A stretch of DNA of 64,000 bases from Thuidium tamariscinum (GCA_947034885.2 OX344749.2:9873501-9937500), one strand, 5' to 3'; shown: positions 1 through 12,913, numbered from the stretch's first letter. The notes: generated by a model from the sequence alone, not told the origin. Translations and numbers: made by a program.

Positions 1-1537
1 CATCTGGAGGCTTCTAGGCTGCTCCGACCCTCGTCGGTCGGTCCAGTGCATGCCGGTGCAGTTACCTGACGTTGGCAAGAGGAAAAACTACAGTATCGTA
101 ATTCGCTTTCAGTGGTCTGGAAGAAAGGGACCCAGGTGCTGCCTCGATCAGTTCTGTTGGCACACGCTTGTTTCACTTCCTGATCCTCCATCTGGCAAAA
201 CGGGAAAAGCCGCGTGGACTTCTTCGATCGTGATGTGGGCGACGAGGATCACTCCCAATTAAAATAAAGATTTGAATGCACAGGCAGACTAGTTTAGCTA
301 CGAGCTGGCTCTCCGTTTGCAGCCTCTTGTCCGGTCGGCGAACGAGAGTTTCCCGGACAGAAGGGAAAGTTCGTTAACACGGCGATCAAGGGTAAGTAAG
401 GAACTCGAGTGTTAACGATGTACCGAAGTCACTCTCACTGGGATTAATTTGCCACTAACTGAAGGCGTTTTTGAAGTCGTACTTGTTGTTCTATTCAGTA
501 CTTCGATACTTGGAGGCGCTGTTGAGGAACGTAAGGCGACTGAAGTAAACTGACCGAATGGGTCACATGCAATGATCCCAAAACTGGCTATTTCGCTCAT
601 TTTCTACTTAATTTTTTTCATGCCCTTTGTATAAGTTTTAAAAAATCTTCCATAAATGAACATTTGGCCAAAAACCCTGAATCTGTTCTGAGATCACTGC
701 TCACATGGCATATTTGGGTGACAGATGAACTCCATTTCAAGATGATTTCACTTACTTTTGACTGTCTCCCTGTTGCAAAGGTTTGGTTATTCTGGAATTG
801 GAGTGGACTGTGCAACAGTTTTTTATCAAGCTACTACAGTAACACCTTCGGCCGAACCATTCATCGAATTCGAGGAAGAATTAGGATATCCAAAGCGTTT
901 TAATCCTCGCTGACATCATTGAGCATAGATCAATAATCCTTGCTGATAACATATCAATAGTCAGAAACTCTGTAAGACAAACATTGAAACATGAGCACCG
1001 CAATTTGTCGAAATTAGGCCAATGACAGTCCTGGAGTCCAATGCCTCCCTTTCCGAAGCCATGAAAAGGGCATGGCTTCGTACGTGGCAGCCTCAGAGCT
1101 TCGTACGTGGCTAATTGCCTTCAAACCACCTCCTTTACGCCTCCCTGGCCCCACTACACAGCAATTTTCTTCACTTTTCACATGGGAACGCCCTTCTGCA
1201 TTTTTCAGATTGGTGCCCATTTTCTCAAATTACAGAATCTCAGAAAATCAGTGGCTTAACTCTATGTAGACCTGACTCGGAATATTCAGACTAGGTTTGA
1301 AATTGGAGTAGGCGGTTTGAAACTACACGCAGAGAGCGGGGCGATCGCGTTCTGTTCACGTCAGAACTTACTTTGGTCTTGACCACCCTTGCCCGTTTCA
1401 GCACAATTGTTTCAGCTCAATTGTCTCCCACTTTGGTTTTGCAATTTGGGTTTGCATCAAAGCGCTTGAAGAGGCCTTGGATTTTTTATAATTAGATCGG
1501 TGAAGGAAACATCGGAAAGAGCGAGAGAATTGCAGCT
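1..1537. other. Upstream spacer and promoter of the alpha/beta hydrolase gene
   Basis: No gene is well supported here. A reading frame on the + strand is open from the window edge to a TAA at 260-262 (about 86 codons) and could be the last exon of a gene lying to the left, but I recognise no family in it. A dispersed repeat sits at 566-712. At 1075-1115 the 13-mer CTTCGTACGTGGC occurs twice, next to a short inverted repeat (GCCATG..CATGGC). The last 200 bp before 1538 are GC-richer and should hold the promoter and 5' leader of the next gene. Confidence 0.4.
566..712 (+). repeat. Dispersed repeat F, copy 1
   Basis: About 145 bp that match, with scattered mismatches, the reverse complement of 38156-38300. 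Shared blocks include CAGTGATCTCAGAACAGATT (seen as its complement here) and the complement of AAGTAGAAAATGAGCGAAAT. No terminal inverted repeat or target duplication is obvious, so the type of element is unknown. Confidence 0.7.
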
Positions 1538-4500
1538 ATGGAAGTAGCGACACAGCGCGCTCTCTTCACGAGTGTTGCCGAGCCGCTAGTTGCGCGGGCA
1601 CAGGTGGGTCTAGATCGAATTCTGCGAAAGAGTTGAAGTTGCCCCGATCGTGCATGTCTTGTGATCGCTTTCAATTTGTGTGGGTTTGCCGAATGATTAT
1701 GGAGCTTGTATTAGTCAAGCTGATAAAACCCAAAGCCCTCATTCATTTAAAGCAGTTTATGGAGTTTGAATGGAGATTTGCATTTTTCCTCGTGATAATT
1801 CTTTGGACTAAGGATTTTGACCAATACTTCCTGCTGTCTAAATTTCCCTTTCCACAGTATGATAAATCACCAGTATGGTCGTTGTAAAAACCCTTGAATC
1901 CTTGGTCCCTCAAGGGTTAAGTTGCTGTGAATAGGTTGGTAGTTGGAAATAGTTGGAGTCGTCCTCACCTTCTGTTGTGCGGATGGTGCCGATTGCGAGA
2001 ACAAAAATTCAGCTAACGCCTCATGTTTTTATTGGGGGGGTGCGGTGGATCTTTTGCAGCGAGGTCGATGCTTGAGTCATGGGAGCGGGTTTCCCAGAAG
2101 AAGTGTGCAATTTGTTACCCGGCAGTTTTCAAAGAGCGCCGCCGGTGTGCGTCTGAAAGTGCCTGCCGTTAGGGTTTCCAAGGGAAGAAGTCGAAGCTCA
2201 GTTCTTATTTATGCAGGTGCGTATCGGTGCGGTGTAGATGATTATAGTAAAGACTTCCAGTGCAGGATTTATGTATCACAAATCGATCAGAAATCACTGA
2301 CGGTAGAGGTTACTAAAATTGCTAGAGATGCGATCTGACCCCTGTTTCGAAATAGCAACTCGTCTCTTTCAGTATACTTGGTTGGACTTCAGCAAAGTGG
2401 TGAAAATGTCTACGGCCACTCATCTTTGAATGGAATGGGGTTGTTTAGTGCCAATAATTCTGGTCTACAACCTCACACTTCACACTTTGAATTTGCCTAA
2501 GAGATTAATTCATAGCATTAAAATTCTTGAATTCAAGAGAGTTTGGCTTTTGTGCCCTGGAGTGATCTCTCCAGGGCTGTGTGAACTTCCCGAAAAAATT
2601 CACACTCCTGCATGTGTTAAAATGCTGAAATTCATGCAACTGTATGCTCTCCCTTGGCTTGGAGGCACAGTTATTTGACTGCTTCTTTTACTGTTTGTGA
2701 AACCCAGGGTTGGCGACAGGCTCAGACACTGCGGATGAGTCGAAAGAAGCCGAGCTTGCCTCCGCGCTGCAGAAAATTGTGTCATCTCCGGATGAAATCG
2801 GTTTCTCAACTGGGACTCGAACCGTCACCATTACGTATGCCTCTGAGTTTTGCTCAGTGTTGTTTTCCTGCTTTCTTCAGAGTTTTTGATGGGATTTTTG
2901 CAATCCTCGGAGCTTTCTTTTGCGGAGAAAGCATTAGGCACAGCAGCCCTCCTTCTCCTCACAATTGCCTGCTTTTGGGTGCAGTGTCTGCGGAGTCCAC
3001 AATGAGAATGACCTCCTCAGGTATGTGCAGCAGCTTATTCGACGTTTTGCAGATTGAATTGATTTCTGATGAAATAGAGGTTACTATTAGCATCATTTTA
3101 GACATCTTAATGTTTTTAGGAGTGTGCTTTCTTTGAGAGATTCCTCAATAGAGCTCACTGGAGAGAACACTTTGATTTGAAGAGCGAAACTTTCTTGAAA
3201 TCTAATTTTATCAGAATGTATGAATTTCTTACGCAACTTTAAAGTAGTAAGTTGTAGACCACTAGTGAAGGAATGCCGTTGCCATTCTGTGGTCACAGAC
3301 ACTTATACAAGGCACTTGCTGCGAACTCCAACCGAGTGTATGAATAGATAAGTCGTTGTAAATATCTGGAGTTCGTTCAGGATCAGGTCCCTAATAGTAT
3401 CCTCTACTTTAATTAAGAGCACCAATTCTGTAATTGTGGTTTCGACGGATGATATGACCTGACTATACCTTTTTACTTATCTCCCAATTATCTTGTCCCT
3501 GATCATTTGGCAGGTTGAAGTCACAAATTGAGGATCTAGATGGGGTTGGAAGTGCATGGATTGGTCCAATGCAGGAAGGTGGTGTAAGAGGAGGTTCAGT
3601 GGCTGTGCAGATTGAAGTGGAGAAGAGAGTGCCACTTCCTGCCTTGATTCAAAGTGTACAGGCTCTGGATGAGGCTCTCTTGACATTACCTTTCAAGTCC
3701 AATTCGTGGTCATGGCGGTAAAGGACTCTCTTCGCACACCCGATTTCTTTTCAGCAGTGTTTCTTCGTTGTTTGCTACATAGAATTTATTGTTTGGTTAA
3801 GTTTGAGGGCTATGGACCAGACTTTTCATTCAAGAGTTTGCTCTTGTGATTTGGCTGACGTAGTTCACTGATGGGGTTGACTTGCAGGGGAAATAAAATC
3901 AACTATTCAGTGTCTGGTTCTGGCAAGACACTTATTCTAGTCCATGGATTTGGTATGACCCTATTGACCTTGTTGAGTTTAGTAATAATCTTTTGATTTG
4001 TATATCAACACAGCCTTGAATTCCTTAGCCCTTACTACTTGCTTACGCCATCGTGTTTCTTAATTGTTCGTGTACCTTGGTAAATGAAAAGAGAAGATTT
4101 CCGTTGAGCTAATGTAGCTCAATGATTGTTTTGCCACGTTCAGGAGGAAATGTGGGACATTTTTCCCGTTTGATTCCTTTTCTTGCGGAGAATCATCGAG
4201 TGTACGCTATCGATTTGTTGGGTTTCGGAGCATCAGACAAACCTACAAACACAGAGTACGGGCCGGAGCTGTGGGCAGACCTTGTTTGTGGTGCGCCATC
4301 AAAACCTTTTGCAGTGGTCAAATCGCTTGTGAACTGTATCGAAATTTCAATATTTTCTTTGTTATTTTTTATTTCTTGAGGGGTAGATTTTAACATGTTT
4401 TCGGATTAAAATTAGATAGTTCCCAGAACTCTTAGACAACATTATAATGAGGCATTTTCCTACAGTTGAAGGGAGGTCTCATTATAGTCACATTGATCAT

Positions 4501-6500
4501 GCAGAGGGTACCTATATAGATCTTATTTAATTTTAGTGATAATTCTGTTGTATTAATTTTTCTTTGATTCACTTTGCGTACATCATGCAAGATGGCTTGT
4601 ACCGTGGAGAGAGGTTCTCATATCTCCTTTTTCAGATTTCGCGAAGGAATTTACTCCAGAAGGTTCGGTGTTATTCGGCAATTCAATAGGTTCGCTCTGT
4701 GTGCTAGCTGCTGCTGCAAACGCTGGCAGTGATTTATTCAGGTTTGTAGTTACTGAACACGAATTCTTTTTTTGTTTGACACGCATTTAATCTATTTACA
4801 ATCAATCTTTGACTCCATTACGAGGGAGCTCTTTTCATGTTTTGAACTTGCTTTTGGATTTCAGTAAAATTTCATTCATTTGCCGTCTACCAGGCTGTGA
4901 CATATTACTGCTTAGAGGCATAATCATCCATACTTGTGTGTTTATGATGACAGGGGTGTTGTTCTTTTAAACTGCGCTGGAGCAATGAATAGGAAGGGTC
5001 TTGCACAAGATGGCTTGGCGCTTCGTCTTGTTGCACCCATTTTTGTTGTAGTGGAGTACCTGCTGCAACAACCTAAAGTAGCCAACTATTTGTTCAACAA
5101 GTAATAATCTTTTTCCTGCTTCCCTTCAGCCAGTTTGTTGGATAAAAATCATGATTCTGATTCGGGCTTTGAATATTCTCTCCTTTAGCCCGGCTGGCTT
5201 ATCTTGTCAATGCTCGTTCAGGTTCCGTAGCAAGAAGAATGTGAAGCAGATCTTGCAGCAACAAGCGTATCGTGATAAAGAAGCTGTTACGGACCAGTTG
5301 GTACATTAATTTTCCCTTTGAGACCTTCCACTTGAGAAATCTCTTTCTTTTTGGTTGAACCATCAAGCACTTGCATAGATTGTAGGTTCGGATTAATACT
5401 GAAATTGCAGCTACTGCATCAAATCCTTTTTTGTTGAGATTATTTTCTTTTGGCTCTGGACGTGTTTTATTACGGTACTAATAAGTTTACGGGTGCACTT
5501 TTTCAAGGTTGATATTCTGCATCATCCCTCTACCGATGAAGGAGCCTTGGATGTTTTCGTGAAAGTCTTTACTGGAGAGCCTGGTATGTTTTTTGCCCAA
5601 GGCTGGTTCACTTAGGTGTGATTTAAAAGTGGTTTGTTTAAGTTTCTTCATGGAAGTAGTCAAGTGCTACTTGTTAATTAATTTACGTGATTGGGTTTAT
5701 TTGTGCACACAGGTCCACGACCAGAGGTGCTAGTACCCAAGATTGATGCACCTCTACTGTTGCTGTGGGGTGAAAAGGATCCTTGGACTCCGGCAAATGG
5801 ACCGGTAAGCACTACTTTTCCACGCAAACTACTCTCTAATTTCTTACTAAATTATTGATTGAGAAAAATCTGAAAGGATTTATCAATAGATTGACAAAGT
5901 TATCGATGGTAAGATAATATGAATTCAGTAAAATTCTAGATCATCACTAAGATAAAGTTTTTAATTAATATCATGTTGATGTTGACTTAATTTTAACTCA
6001 GTTGTAGCCAATGTAATATCAAATTAATGCTAATGACAATTTCATTACACAGATATTAATTTAACGCCATTTGCGTTCAAATACAGTTATTCAACTTGAA
6101 GATTATATGAATTCAATGCTTATGAGCTTAACTCGGGAAAGCTTCTCAATCTAATTGTAGGGTTTGTTTGTTTGTGACAAATTATCAACTAGCTTTGTTG
6201 AATTTGGCTTGTGTATGCTGGAACACTGAAACTCGGAGGGTATTGGTATTGTGGTTTAAGAGTTTTAGGGTTCAGGGTTAGGGTTTAGGGTTCAGGGTGG
6301 TGAAGTGATTTAGGGATTTTTGTCTGATCTCTGTGGTTTGCTATCTCTGACAGGTCTCAAAATACTTCCAAAGAGTCGCAGCCGAACGTGACAATGCCTT
6401 TGTTACCATACTTCCAGATGTAGGCCACTGCCCACATGATGACCGACCAGAGCTTGCAGCTGGAGAGATTCTTCCTTTCCTGGAGAAGTTCAATTTATGA
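1538..6500 (+). CDS. Chloroplast-targeted alpha/beta hydrolase, 13 exons
   Basis: Exons read as 1538-1603, 2060-2216, 2708-2834, 2985-3020, 3514-3717, 3888-3952, 4144-4290, 4636-4741, 4954-5100, 5222-5300, 5508-5583, 5713-5804, 6354-6500. All junctions are GT..AG and phases join to 482 codons plus TGA. Residues 1-74 are Ser/Arg/Val-rich and low in acid, like a plastid transit peptide. Residues about 80-195 form an N-terminal region I do not recognise. The hydrolase fold follows: oxyanion HGFGG near 215, nucleophile elbow GNSIGS (Ser about 284), acid in WGEKDPW (Asp about 426) and His in GHCPHDD (about 459). It resembles the plant plastid family around Arabidopsis At4g36530 and pheophytinase, but the substrate cannot be read from sequence. 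All catalytic residues are present, so it is probably an active esterase or lipase-like enzyme. Exon edges are by eye; the start is the only in-frame ATG leading into exon 2. Confidence 0.9.
6263..6298 (+). repeat. Telomere-like heptamers inside intron 12
   Basis: Short run of TTTAGGG and TTCAGGG variants in the last intron of the hydrolase gene. The plant telomere unit is TTTAGGG. The run is too short and degenerate to be a telomere; it is an interstitial telomeric-like repeat, possibly left at a repaired break or acting as a sequence element. Confidence 0.7.
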
Positions 6501-7142
6501 AGGAGCAGTTTCTATTCAAAAATTCATTTTTTTAAATACCACGGCATATACGGTGGAGTGTATACACGTATCAGACAGTTTCTTAAAGACTTTTACAACG
6601 GGTATTTAGAACATCAACCCTTTCTTAAGTTATATCATGGCAATCACATGTTGAGGAACCAATAACGTGGTTTCCAACTAATTTGTGAATCTGGTTGATC
6701 CATTACAGATTGATTTGTATTCTACTGAAAATTGATTTGAGTAGCATCGAAGTTGGAGTGACTATAGAAATCATCCCGTGCATAGTTTATTTCTACGCAA
6801 AGATGAAATACATACACTGCCTAGCATTGCTCTGAGTAGCTATCAGGGCAGTTGATAGAAACTTAAATGTAAATACACACTCTGATAAGTTTTTGAAGTA
6901 AAAAGGTTTTGAACTATACTTTCAAACTGTGCGTCAAAGTTTGTTAGTAAGCTCTTCACATCAGCGTGCAGTGTGCTTATGAAAGCAATTGGATTTGTTT
7001 ATTTCAGCAATCAGATCATGTTTCAAGTTTGAGTTTTGCACTTGTTTTTGTCTTTCAACCTTCATATCTTTTGTCTCTATCTCCATTGTTTGATTTGATT
7101 TAAGATTCGAAGTTTGTGAGGGTGTATTGGTCTAGCACGGTT

Positions 7143-7289
7143 GCATGCTATGAATCAAAAATGTCAATGTTGCTCTTTTCGTAGACATGAAAGTGCATGC
7201 AATGAATCAAAATGTCAATGTTGCTCTTTTCGTAGACATGAAAGAAAAAATAATGTTGCTCTTTTCGTTGACATGAAAGAAAAAATAGA
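7143..7289 (+). repeat. Imperfect tandem repeat, about 2.7 units
   Basis: A unit of about 58 bp containing GCATGCAATGAATCAAAATG and TTGCTCTTTTCGTAGACATG occurs twice head to tail, followed by a shorter third copy with TTGACATG. No coding or regulatory meaning is visible. Confidence 0.8.
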
Positions 7290-8622
7290 AGATTTCACGA
7301 GGCATTAACAAAATTTTCATTTTTAGCCTCTCTACCTCTTGTTGTGCAACTTTAATAATTGAATCAATTGAAGATCATGGATTGTAAGGGGGGCTATCAC
7401 TCCATGAGAGTAGAATGTTTCATGAACTCTTAAGTGTTTAGACATCTATATTTGGGATTGTGGATAGAGTGTTTCTAGCTAGTGTTTAATTACATTGTTT
7501 TGATTCCTCCAAAATAATTCTTGAAGTCCTCAAATGATGACCTTTCTTTATGACCAATTTGACAAATTGAAGTAAATAGTATATGTCTAAGGATATAACC
7601 AAAAAATGTGTATAAATCTGAGAAAGGATTTCAATGTGAAGTAAATTAATTTCAAATGCATAGACTATTATGACATAGAAGTGAAAACTCAAAGCAGAAA
7701 AACAAGGGGTGCATTTTTAGAAGAAATGTGATTCTAGTGTTGGATTGTTAGAAATTTTTCTTAGGAAATGTGAAGTGTTAGAATGATGACAAAGAGCAAG
7801 GTTTAGAATTGTGTTCCAAAATTTTTCAATGGGGTGTACTCCCTCTTTTACAATTAGGAAACAAAAAGAATCAAGCTATAGTGAATGTGGTAACAAATTT
7901 GTAAATTATATAGCCCTCTAAGTGCTATATTGTTCATTCTATTCATTAATGTTGGCAATGATTTAATGTGACCTAAAATTGAATGGCACAAGAGAAATGT
8001 ATTTTCTAATTAAATAATGACTCTTGGAATCACTGTGAAGACAAATTTGAACTGTGTTTTTTTTCATTTCTTTTAAAGTGTCAAAGTGGCGATACTTCAT
8101 TTTATTGTGGTGCTCTAAATTTCAACATTCATCCATATATTAGAAAGAAAATGTAATATTAGCACATAATACATATCTATCATCATGTTTTCATCCATTA
8201 TCTGATAATTTCATCCAATAGTTTTTAAAATTTTGAAATTTATTGGCAATTTCATCCAAAATTTTGTTGTTTATTTTCTATAGGCGTGGTGCCAAGCAAA
8301 AAAGTTTGGTTCAATTTTGCTCAAAATTGCCCAAAAAAAAACATTGCTTTTGAAGAAACAATTGATCAAATTTCCATAGTTGTTCATCTTTACTACACAA
8401 ATATTTCCTTACATATAAAACTAAATAATATAATTCTAGAATACACTATCATTCAAAAATTAAGAAAAACTAATGATATTCTATTACATCAATTTTCAAT
8501 AGCCAACTTTGAATCGATAGAACAATCCAATCATTTCTCAATTGAAGAAAACTATACATTTTTGGTGTTTCTTAGTGAAGGACTACAACATCAAGGAAGA
8601 TTCTCTCTTCATTTGAAAGCTC

Positions 8623-8779
8623 AAACCTCCCTATATTCACATGGGGTGGTAGGAGGTTCTTCAACCCATGTGGGATATATAAGAACATGAACTAGTAGAA
8701 GCTCCTATTAATTTATGCTCTCATATATTCGACATGGGTTGGAGGACCTCCCATCCCCTATGCGGATATAGGGAGGTTT
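8623..8779. repeat. Foldback (inverted repeat) with about 57-bp arms
   Basis: Arms 8623-8680 and 8723-8779 are reverse complements with a few mismatches, sharing AAACCTCCCTATAT at the outer end and CAACCCATGT in the middle. The loop is about 42 bp. It may be a small foldback transposon or a hairpin RNA source; no target duplication was identified. Confidence 0.75.
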
Positions 8780-9666
8780 TTCCTCCATTTTCAATTCAAA
8801 CCAATTAAGTTTGCTATACTTGTGAGGCAATGTAAGGTAGTCTTTTTTTCATACAAAAACAAATGAAATGTGAGGTACTTTATAAATAATTGAAAATGTC
8901 TATGGTTTGGCTTTAAAGGAAAGTTGACTAAAATTTTTGGTTAGAATGTCTATACTTCTTGGTGTGCTTCATTCACCACTTCACTGTAGGGTAGACCACT
9001 ACAACACGTGTCGCTCACAATTGAAGAGCACACCAAATAGTCCAATTCTTAGCTCCTCTCATGTGCTAGATGTGGGAATGCTTTGTAGTGAATTATATAC
9101 TTAAAATTGAGCAAACTAGACTACTAGAGTGATTGGTGTCTCTAATATAGAAGTCAAACACCTAACAATTTATAGGATTGTTGATTTGATAAAAACTTGT
9201 AATGTAATTATAGCAATTAGATCCAATATAGATAAAAACTTAATTGTTGTAGGAAGGTAGAACTTTTGGGCTACACTACATCAACACTCAGGACTTTCTG
9301 GATTATTTGGGCAAGGTTGCAAGGCTCCATCCAAAGCACTTTCAAGGTCTTTTTTGTTCCATGCTAGAGCTCATGCAAGGGCTCAATACTTTGATAATGG
9401 AGGAATCATTCTCTTTCATGACATCATTCATGATGTAAAAGGCCTTGGATAAAGTGTTGTTGAAGGTTGTTGCCTGAATTATAGTTCAGTAGTTTTGAAA
9501 GAAGAGAAGATGGAATGGGAATTATCCTACAACATCACTATGGGAATGGGGTCTTACATTCATGATGACATTAATTTAGTAGTGATGCTCTTACTCTGAA
9601 CTTCTCTAAAACTTATAAACAAACCTAGACTAGGATGATGCAAAAATTCTTTTGTAATTGTATAAA

Positions 9667-9716
<50 letters not shown>
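9667..9716 (+). repeat. (TAC)n microsatellite
   Basis: About 16 uninterrupted copies of TAC in an AT-rich spacer. Confidence 0.95.
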
Positions 9717-10916
9717 ATTGCTAGATCTACATTGAATAGGAATTTTAAGGGGACCTAGATTAAAGAATCAATATTTTACACTATATATGTCTACCTCTGT
9801 TGTACATCCAAATAGTTATTGAAGTGTTTGGAGATTGTACATCATATTTCAACTATCTATAGTATTTTGCAATAAATCCTTTTCCTTTTTTAGTCCCTTT
9901 AATATTGGTTGTAGTGACCTAACCCCCTTACTTAGTCCCTCCAAGTCATTCTAGAGGTGCAAGTAAAAAAAAAAAGGACCCCTATTTTGTGCTTGATTGA
10001 TTTACCTTTTATACAATTCTTAGCAAAATTGGGGTCCCTGATTACAAATATGAATTCAAACTTTGCAAATTTTATCATGCATGAGAAAAGAAATTTAACA
10101 TTTTTTCCAATGGCCAAACAAAGGGATGGGTTAGTTCTATCCATTCAATATATTACTTTTGAATGTAGGAGCATCTCCTATAGCCCTCCAAATACCCTAG
10201 CCCCTTCAATTGAGATTTGTCCAATTTAGAAGGGATGGCCACTTGTATTTCCAACAATACAACTCAATAAAATATACTCCCAACCAATTACAACCTACAT
10301 AACTTGCAAAAGCAAAAAGTAAGCTATCATTTATTATGACAACTTGTTAATCCTAGATGAAAATATAGCTTGTAGAAGGACCTCTTCATATGAATAATTT
10401 GGTAGGCCAAAGTGAAGATAGAGGCTACTACATGCTAAAATTGATTAATTATGCAGGACATTAAATCCTTCCATCGAAGGTAGGTTCAGTAGGATAAATT
10501 TTGGGTTCTCCGGTCAAAAGTGAAAAAAGCCCCCTATTTGGGACAGTGTCCCACCTATACAAGTAGGTAGCATTCTCAAAATTGGCTAAATTTTGTTCAG
10601 TTTCTACCAAAAAAATCCTCACGCTACTATTACATTGTACAAAAGGGCCTTCAATGGAGCCATTTTAGTCAAAATTACAACAAAAAATAAAGTTGATAGC
10701 CAATTTGCAACTTCCTCCACTATAGGATTAGCATATATTTAGTTAGTTTTGTCTTACAGTACTCCCAATAATCCTTCACAACTTGCAAAATCTTTTCTTT
10801 TCTATTTTGTTCTACTACTACTTCTTCTCAAGATAGCCAACTATTTCTCTTGAGAGGTAGCATATTGCACCAAATTCCAAAAACAGTTCTGGAATCACTA
10901 CTGGTAGGATTTCACG

Positions 10917-11315
10917 TCGTGCATTAAGGGCAAAACACCCATTCATGCACTTGTTCCTTGCAGTGGACTGTAGATTCACCCAAATGCGTCAGTAGACTTC
11001 CCGTAATGTGTTCGCCACATGTATGATTGTAATTTGCTGACACAATTGAAAGGACACATAGGGAAATTTGGTTGGCTAAATGCTGATTTTCACAGGGTTC
11101 AGTTTTGGGGGCACCTACAGGACGGTTCCACAAGTCTAGGGAGCCAACACTTTGAAAATTTGTAGAAATTACATATTGTGTCCAAAAAATCTATTTTTTT
11201 TTTAATATTCATGATTTTCACTCGCTAATACTAGAAAAATATCATTTTTAGAAAACGTTGCCTCCAACTATGCTGAATTCCTTAAAGGACGGTTTTGGGT
11301 GTTTTCACTGTACTC
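10917..11315 (+). repeat. Dispersed repeat E, copy 1
   Basis: About 400 bp alignable over nearly its whole length to the reverse complement of 38308-38692. Shared landmarks are GGGCAAAACACCCATTC at one end, CCTTGCAGTGGA and TTTGCTGACACAATTGAA inside, and GGACGGTTTTGGGTGTTTTC at the other end. A weaker related stretch is at 37085-37260. No protein is encoded and no clear terminal repeats are seen. Confidence 0.8.
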
Positions 11316-11849
11316 ATCATCCAAAAACTAAAGAGGTTTAGTTGGAGTATTTACAGGGCGGCAGAAGATGCTCTAAGTTACATTGAATATCCATATAATA
11401 ATTTAATCCACTTGACAGTCTACTTCCCAGCGACCAAGTTGCAGAGTCAGTGTTGCGGTCGTGCGCTGCGTGGCAGACTGGCCGAAATAGAAACGGACAT
11501 TCAACTGAACGAAAGGGATGAGAAGGGAACTCACTGAAGTCGGTGATTGGTGTCAGTGGAGTACTGTACCGGGCTACGGGCCGGTGACAAACAATACTCA
11601 CTAACTTAAGGTAGAAGTACTTAACCCTTGAAGGACGGACCGGTGGCCGCGGAAACCATGCATTTTGATACCGTGTGACATCACCTACTTTGAAAAAGCC
11701 AAATATATGCATTGGAAGTCAAAGTATTGTAGAAGATCTTCCCTTTCCACCCCTAATACCAAGGATGAAAAGTTGCATTTCTGTCCTGGAAGGAAAGATT
11801 CTTTGTCATTCAGTTGACGCCAAACGTCCACGGCGTCGTTCAAGGGTTA
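11316..11849. other. GC-normal spacer, nothing recognised
   Basis: Overlapping open frames exist on both strands (11338-11712 on minus, 11295-11537 on plus), but neither has a recognisable domain and they exclude one another. Composition is less AT-rich than the flanks. I see no supportable gene. Confidence 0.3.
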
Positions 11850-12119
11850 AGGTGGGTACACCCAGAAGCACCACTTATTCTTACTATGTCTATGTCTAGG
11901 TCTTGTTATCATGCTGTTCAGATTTTTATACAGTCTTGTTGACGATGTTCCAACGCACCAAAGAACAGAGGATTTGGATATCGTATGTAAAAGTCATTAA
12001 CGGTCAAAGTCTGTTTCTGAAAGCACCATCTATAGTCTGGGTACATGACTGATTTTGGAAATGTATGCACATTGTAGATGGTGTTTTAAGGTCAAGTGTC
12101 ATTTTGGATGTACCTACCT
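11850..12119 (-). mobile_element. MITE family A, copy 1 (270 bp)
   Basis: Terminal inverted repeats begin AGGTGGGTACACCC and end with the complement GGATGTACCTACCT, flanked on both sides by TA (11848-11849 and 12120-12121), the target duplication expected of Tc1/mariner-type elements. The interior matches, in reverse, copies at 23637-23907 and 49040-49316, with shared blocks such as GCACCATCTATAG. Non-coding, so moved in trans by some transposase. Confidence 0.8.
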
Positions 12120-12913
12120 TATTTCAGATACCCCCCTTTAATGGCTTCGTAGACTTATCTATCGTGGAGTGTGGGCTATGGACAACACTTCGATGTGCTA
12201 ACTTATTTATTGAAATCTTTTTTGTGTTTGTATCTCTTTGTCCAATCATCTCTCTTCCTTGATTGCTTTGGGAGAAGTGCCAAAGCTAAGTATAACAAGT
12301 GAGTCTATGAAACCAAAATGAAAAATTTGCTTTTCTATTGAATAAAACATTCTTTTTTGAGGATAAAAATTCTTTTATTTTTTGCATTGTTCCTCATCTT
12401 CATGGATTGCTAATGGGGTAGTAATTGATACTGGATGAGGTGCATGTTTTGAAGTGCCTTGAAAAAGATCCAAAACCATTCAATAAAGTTTGTTAGTTGA
12501 TAGCTATGAAGCACCATTTGTAATCTAACAGCATTCAAAATGAACATTTAAAATTGTATTGGTAACATTTTAGTAGGTATTTATTTGATATAAATAGAAA
12601 TAAGTGAAATCAAATACTTCTACCTTATAATAGTGTAGATGCTCTTTATCCCTACAAATGTGGATGCATTTTAGAGACAAAATTGTCAAACAATGTCATC
12701 TTCTACTTTTAGTGTATTGAACATAGTAGCCCAAACAAATTTAGTAATTTAATAATACAAAATTTTACTTGACTACTTTAGTAATGTGAAGTATTTGTTT
12801 TTTAAGTATTGCCAATGTTAATTGCAAGATTACAAAGTTTGAGTGTGGAAGAAAAAATTGTTTAGAATTGATAGACTTTAATTCCTTTTGAAGATGATTT
12901 TTGCAACATATTC

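Larger units (their letters stand above)
6501..10916. other. AT-rich spacer without a supportable gene
   Basis: After the hydrolase stop codon come a likely 3' UTR and then about 4 kb of AT-rich DNA. Contents that can be named are a short tandem repeat (7143-7289), a foldback (8623-8779), a TAC microsatellite (9667-9716) and, near 10456-10545, a stretch resembling the left part of the inverted-repeat element at 38711-38973. Open frames here (for example 8286-8690) have low-complexity composition and overlap the foldback, so I do not call them genes. Confidence 0.5.

Noticed and set aside
7850..7900. CTCCCTC-like start of a second Stowaway
   Set aside because: TACTCCCTCTTTTACAATTAGG is present, but no inverted partner within a few hundred bases.
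8286..8690. 134-codon + strand ORF
   Set aside because: Asn/Ile/Lys-rich AT-driven composition and it runs into the foldback at 8623; no domain.
11338..11712. 124-codon minus-strand ORF in GC-normal DNA
   Set aside because: Begins by a non-ATG or weak start, overlaps an opposite-strand frame, no recognisable domain or splice context.
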